DNA of 12,205 bases from Fennellomyces sp. T-0311 (lineage: Eukaryota; Mucoromycota; Mucoromycetes; Mucorales; Lichtheimiaceae), in NCBI GenBank assembly GCA_025266875.1, contig JALLLT010000168.1, forward strand, positions 1-12,205. Reading direction: 5' to 3'. The translations under genes were made by a program, and so were the position numbers. The first letter of the stretch is position 1; each line of letters starts with the position of its first letter. This document shows, one piece after another, positions 8,623 to 12,205 of the stretch. The notes below the pieces were generated by a model. That model was not told where the DNA came from. It saw nothing but the letters and a program-made list of their open reading frames with translations, and did not search any database.

Positions 8623-11349
8623 ATGTCCCGTCAGGAATTATTCCAATGCTTTTGCGCCGCCTGCACTCGCCGAAATCCTTATGGCATAGCTGTAACGGAA
8701 GCAACGTACAACGCACATTACCAGCGTAATATTACTGCGAGGCTAATGGAATCCAGTGGTAAGCCCGAATGCTGTAAAGCACGATATATTATATTGACCG
8801 AGTTGATATGTAGATGATGAAGCAGCCGCAAATGCAGAGGAAAACGAGAGCCAAAGCAGCGATGAGCCGATGTCTATTGATGGTGATGGTATGTCAAAAA
8901 TATGTTATTCGAAGTTAGCTTGCTGATGAAAAAATAGGATCCGTATTGGATAACTCACCGGAACCTGCGCAGCTGTCGCCTGAATTGAGCCACGAGTTTT
9001 TGCCGCAAGAGTCATTTGATGACGCCGTTACAGAAGATGGAGATGCACCGATCGAGGAACCAATGGAGAGTTTTGATCCGTTGATCAATGACGATGAAGG
9101 TGGGTGAAAAAACGTGTGTCAAGACTAGAATATAACTGTTAACAAAAAACGCTACAGACATGAATGCCGATCCACAACCTACTGCTCCAGCTGGTCACCT
9201 TCGCGATTTGATCCCACAGCCTCTGTTCTTCATCTTCATGTTTCTTGTCCTTTTCCAGCTGCATCATCTCTCTGAACGCACTGCGACTACCTTGATCACT
9301 TTCGCCATGATGTTAGTCTCTTTTATGCACGTTCCAGCTTTCAACTTCCCTGCTACTATATCGACAATTCGCCAATACATCGGATTCCACGAACTGACAG
9401 AACCGATCGTCATGTACGTTGCCTGTTCGAAGTGCCACGCGATCTATCTGCTGCCCACCGCACCAAACCTTTGTGAGACCGCTCCTTTGAATGGCAACGT
9501 ATGCGCGAACCCATTATTCAAGTTATCCTCCAACCGCCGAAACGGAGGGCGCCGGACCCCACTCAAGCAGTATCCTTACTATCCGGTTCGAGCAGGCTTG
9601 CAAAAGCTATTCAAACGCAACGGTTTTGATGAAAAGATCCAGGAATGGAGACGGCGTCCGTTTTACGGCACCTATTCAGACATCCAAGATGGCGCTATGT
9701 GGGAGAGTATCAAGGCTGAAAATAACCAAGACAGCTTCGTTGGTGATAGGCGATCCCTGATGCTCACACTGAGTGTTGACTGGTTTGCACCCTTTGATTC
9801 TGGTTATTCTTGTGGCGCCATATATCTCATTGTCAATAACCTCCCTCGTGCCGAGCGCTACAAGATTGAGAACGTTATTCTTGTTGGCGTCATGCCTGGA
9901 CCACGCGAACCGAGCACTTACCAGATGAACAATTACTTGGCACCTCTTGTCACTGATCTTCGCGCCTTGTACACCGGAGTCAACATGGAGATTGCTGGAG
10001 AACCTGGAGTTGCTCGAGTGCGTGCTGTGCTTTTCAACGTTGTCTGCGATATCCCAGCAAGCCGTAAAGTCTGCGGCTTTACATCTCATGCAAGCACACG
10101 TGCTTGTAACAAGTGCTACCGTGAGTTTGTGACCGATCTCGAAACTGGCAAGATGATCTACGCTGGCGTTGACATCCCCAACGACACATTGCGAAGAAAT
10201 GAGGACAATCGCCTGGCGGCTGAAGCATGGTCAGCAGCAACAACCCAGGCCGCGCGATATCGACTTGAGCGACAGAACGGGACGCGCTGGTCGCAACTCC
10301 ATCAACTTCCATATTACGATGCTATACGTGCGTGTGTGATTGATCCCATGCATAACCTTTTCCTTGGTACCGCGGAGCGGATGGTCGTAATATGGAAATC
10401 AGAGGGCTTCCTGTCAGAATCGGTGCTCAACGAGATGCAGGTGAAGGCGGATCGGATCATCCTGCCTCCCGGAATGCCCACACTTCAGCGCAAGATACAA
10501 CGGAAGTTCGGATTCATGACGGCGGATGACTGGAGAGTGTGGATCTTGGTGTACTCCCCGTATGTACTGAAAACCGTATTGACGCGCGACCATTATCTGC
10601 ATTGGCTCCTTTTCGTCGATGCCTGCCGGTTGCTAGTGAAAACCCGGATTACCATTGCCGAAATCAGCGAAGCACACGACAAGCTGGTTGAATTCGTAGC
10701 CAATTGCGCGAGGCTATATGGCGACGATGCCGTAACTCTCAATATGCATCTTCATCTCCATCTCCGGGATATCTTGCTGCTGTATGGACCGATCTACGGA
10801 TACTGGGCCTTCAGTTTTGAAAGGTACAATGGCTTCATGAAAGATGCCGAAACGAACCAGAAGGATTGCTTTGAAGTTACCTTCATGAAGCGCTTCATCG
10901 AGAAGACAGGTGCCGCCGACTTTATCCAACGTCAAGCTGCCCGTTTCGTAGACTATGCCGATCAACTCGAAATGCTGTTACGTATTGCTGGCCAATCCAC
11001 TCGTCGAGTTCAACAGCATGGTCCCAACACTTTTGACTATGAGGCATTCCTTGACCACTCGTTGAACCCCGGGCTAACCTCGAACATCACTGGAGCTGAG
11101 CCATTGCCGCCATCCCTTACGATCTCGATGAACAATGGCGTTGTTGCGAACCTCAGTGAAGAGCACCACGCCCTCTTGCTCCAGTACTACAGTGATACGT
11201 ACGGCATAGATGTTTTGGCACCTCGGGGCAATATTGCAGGCCGCGCATATGCTACCGAAAGAGTTGAGAAGTTTCGAACGATCGAGATCTTTGGGCAGAC
11301 ATACCGATCAGCAGCAGCGTCATCGTCCCGCGGTTCACACATCAAGTAA
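8623..11349 (+). CDS. Tnp2-type (En/Spm, CACTA) transposase, four exons, C-terminus cut short
   Basis: DDE transposase of the Tnp2 group. Exons 8623-8758, 8814-8888, 8938-9099 and 9158-11349 join in frame to 854 residues. A CxCxxC...H knuckle (C9, C11, C14, H32, in FQCFCAAC) opens the protein. An acidic linker spans about 46-125, mostly exons 2-3. A four-Cys ribbon follows (C214, C217, C230, C240). Tnp2 blocks are LSVDWFAPFDSGYSCGAIY (D332), LVGVMPGP, VCDIPASRKVCGF with CNKC (D422, C430, C441, C444), the hallmark IDPMHNLFLGTAERM (D520, H523), and FSFERYNGFMKD (E679). Which acidic residues are catalytic I cannot prove. The frame ends at TAA 11347-11349, although homologous-looking C-terminal sequence continues in other frames, so this copy is probably truncated by a one-base loss. 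TATA box upstream; poly(A) signal at 11668. Confidence 0.87.
8759..8813 (+). other. Intron 1 of the four-exon transposase (55 nt)
   Basis: CAGTG|GTAAGC to TATGTAG|ATGATG, phase 1. TTGAC about 20 nt before the acceptor is a plausible branch site. Retention leads to a stop at 8815-8817, just after the N-terminal Cys-rich knuckle. Confidence 0.8.
8889..8937 (+). other. Intron 2 of the four-exon transposase (49 nt)
   Basis: GATG|GTATGT to AAAATAG|GATCC, phase 1. CTGAT lies about 15 nt before the acceptor as branch site. The exon between introns 1 and 2 is only 75 nt and encodes an Asp/Glu/Ser-rich stretch. Confidence 0.8.
9100..9157 (+). other. Intron 3 of the four-exon transposase (58 nt)
   Basis: GAAG|GTGGGT to GCTACAG|ACATGAA, phase 1, with TGTTAAC upstream of the acceptor as likely branch site. 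It joins the acidic linker to the main exon; the ATG at 9160 is internal (residue 126), not the start. Confidence 0.82.
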
Positions 11350-11665
11350 TCTACTTGCGGCGAGGGCTACGTCGTGCATACCCTGGGCGCGTAATGTACT
11401 TTTTCAAGCACACCGTCGTCATCAATCGTCGACCGATTGCCCATTATCTTGCGTTCGTTCATTGGTACAGTTCCAGCGAGCAGCAACAATTCATACCGGC
11501 AACACTTGAGGAGTGGCACTGGCAATACATGGAAGAAGATGAAACGTGCATAATTCCAGTTCACCAATCCATTTCCAGGTGGCGGTCGTTCCGCATGGGA
11601 CACAAGGGGATCCTGCAACGGCTTCGATGGTTGTAATCCCTTTGCCAAAAAGAATAACATTTTGA
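11346..11665 (+). pseudogene. Out-of-frame C-terminal remainder of the four-exon transposase
   Basis: Past the TAA at 11347-11349 the protein resumes in frame +2: YPGRVMYFFKHTVVI, then AHYLAFVHWYSS, then CIIPVHQ near 11550-11565. It then resumes in frame +1 (VAVVPHGTQGDP, then MVVIPLPKRITF) to a TGA at 11663-11665. These blocks have the order and character of the usual Tnp2/Plavaka C-terminal segment (FF-H-TV ... YV-WY ... IIPVHR ... VIPLPRK) as I recall it. Both jumps equal the loss of one base, one at about 11343-11346 (ATCAAG-TAATC) and one at about 11563-11568 (CACCAATCC). Each is next to an AA pair where one A may be missing. No GT-AG intron of reasonable length restores either frame. 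A poly(A) signal three bases after the TGA supports this as the original gene end. Confidence 0.72.
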
Positions 11666-12205
11666 AAAATAAAGTTATTTGACATGAAAAACTGGTGTTT
11701 AAAAGAGATGAGAGTTTTTTTTTAATTTTTAGCCCAAGGGGGCAAACGGCAAGCACAGCCGGGTCCAAAACGCGACTGTCATCCACTTCATACTTTGGAC
11801 GAACCGCTTGCCGCTCTGGCTGCCTGGCCACTTCTCCACGACCACCAACTGTGGTTACACCAGTGGCTGCCACAACTTGCTGGTCACCACCAGTGCTGCT
11901 GCTGCTTCCGGCCACAGCAGAGGAGCGATGGCGCTGCCTCTTTGCCTTCACCATCGCGTCCAGCTTCGTCAGGTACTCCATGACCTACATATGCAACAGC
12001 TTAATTAACTCCAAATCGCATATGCAACTAAAAAATAATTACGCTGGGCTTGCGGAAACCAGGAATACGGATACGCAAGATATCCGCATCACCTTCCTTA
12101 TCACTCTCCTCTTCCGAAGTGCACTCCGGGACAAGAACGCTCAACCCATCTGGGTACGCCGACTCCAGCGCAATCTTATGGTCAGCATAGGCTGCCTCGC
12201 GTGCC
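11367..12205 (-). CDS. C-terminal part of a converging gene of unknown function, runs off the right edge
   Basis: Partial gene entering from the right. Visible exons are 12043-12204 (54 codons, open at the edge) and 11984 downward. They join in phase 0 as RKPS to VMEYLTKLDAMVKAKRQRHR. Before the junction is an acidic run (SEEESDKEGDAD) then LRIRIPGF; after it a Ser/Gly/Gln-rich, low-complexity stretch and RPKYEVDDSRVLDP. I do not recognise the family. The frame stays open to a TAG at 11367, but below about 11733 it turns AT-rich and then lies antisense to the neighbouring transposase C-terminus, so that part is unlikely to be genuine. In another frame the protein would end with GCACRLPPWAKN and TAA at 11722-11724, which may be the original end after a further one-base indel. 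Its position suggests a second ORF of the same element as the Tnp2 gene. Confidence 0.55.
11668..11673 (+). terminator. Poly(A) signal of the four-exon transposase
   Basis: AATAAA, three bases after the TGA at 11663-11665 that ends the recovered C-terminal reading. Its position fits the longer, ancestral gene end better than the stop at 11349, more than 300 nt upstream. Confidence 0.6.
11674..11732. other. Convergent AT-rich junction between two gene ends
   Basis: Only about 60 nt separate the plus-strand poly(A) signal from the likely real end of the minus-strand gene. The stretch is AT-rich with T and A runs on one strand, suited to bidirectional 3' end formation. The tight tail-to-tail packing suggests both genes belong to one compact element. 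Confidence 0.4.
11985..12042 (-). other. Intron in the converging right-edge gene (58 nt)
   Basis: Donor CCCAGC|GTAATT and acceptor CATATGTAG|GTCATG on the minus strand, phase 0. Read through, the upstream frame would end at the TAG of the acceptor itself. Splicing makes a continuous frame from the edge of the window into the MEYLTKLDAMV segment. Size and style match the other introns in the window. Confidence 0.72.

Noticed and set aside
11346..11408. Intron from GTAATC (11346) to TTCAAG (11408) to explain the first frame jump in the Tnp2 gene.
   Set aside because: The joined frame would be wrong for the downstream block, and it would remove the conserved-looking YPGRVMYFFK segment. A one-base loss explains the data more simply.
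1..12205. Helitron, LTR or LINE retroelement signatures, rRNA, or CRISPR arrays.
   Set aside because: No Rep/helicase, reverse transcriptase, integrase or direct LTR-type repeats were seen, and no regular short repeats with spacers.

Overview
The window looks like a transposon-packed stretch of a fungal genome. I see no host housekeeping gene, rRNA, tRNA or CRISPR. The evidence for a eukaryotic fungus is short GT-AG introns of 49-92 nt that must be removed to join conserved protein blocks, AATAAA-like poly(A) signals, a TATA box, and three DDE transposase families typical of fungal genomes. Protein style, especially the CxCxxC-N-terminus Tnp2 protein, points to an early-diverging fungus, most likely Mucoromycota. 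That placement is inference, not proof.

Layout. (1) 1-4043 is a Mutator-like element (MULE). Two 503-bp terminal inverted repeats (1-503 and 3541-4043) read the same by eye and flank a minus-strand two-exon gene for a 710-residue transposase with a zinc-binding N-terminus, MULE DDE core and SWIM finger. Inside the 503-bp repeats, further inverted homology continues to about 830 and 3180 but is clearly diverged. (2) 4044-4347 is a G-rich then AT-rich spacer. (3) 4348-7604, minus strand, is a two-exon, apparently intact 1064-residue Tnp2/Plavaka-like transposase with an N-terminal C2H2-like finger. (4) 7605-8547 is a non-coding spacer between divergent genes, with a cluster of palindromes near 7800-7890. 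(5) 8623-11665, plus strand, is a second and quite different Tnp2-type (En/Spm, CACTA) transposase with four exons. Its C-terminal end is displaced by two apparent one-base losses, so the open frame stops at 11349 while recognisable C-terminal sequence continues to 11665. (6) A converging minus-strand gene enters from the right edge. It has one visible intron, and only its C-terminal part is in the window.

All three transposase genes place the zinc-binding, putatively DNA-binding part in exon 1 and the catalytic part after an intron. Failure to splice that intron would yield a short protein lacking the catalytic core. This layout recalls intron-retention repressors of other DNA transposons and is the most interesting system-level idea here, together with the two-tier structure of the MULE inverted repeats.
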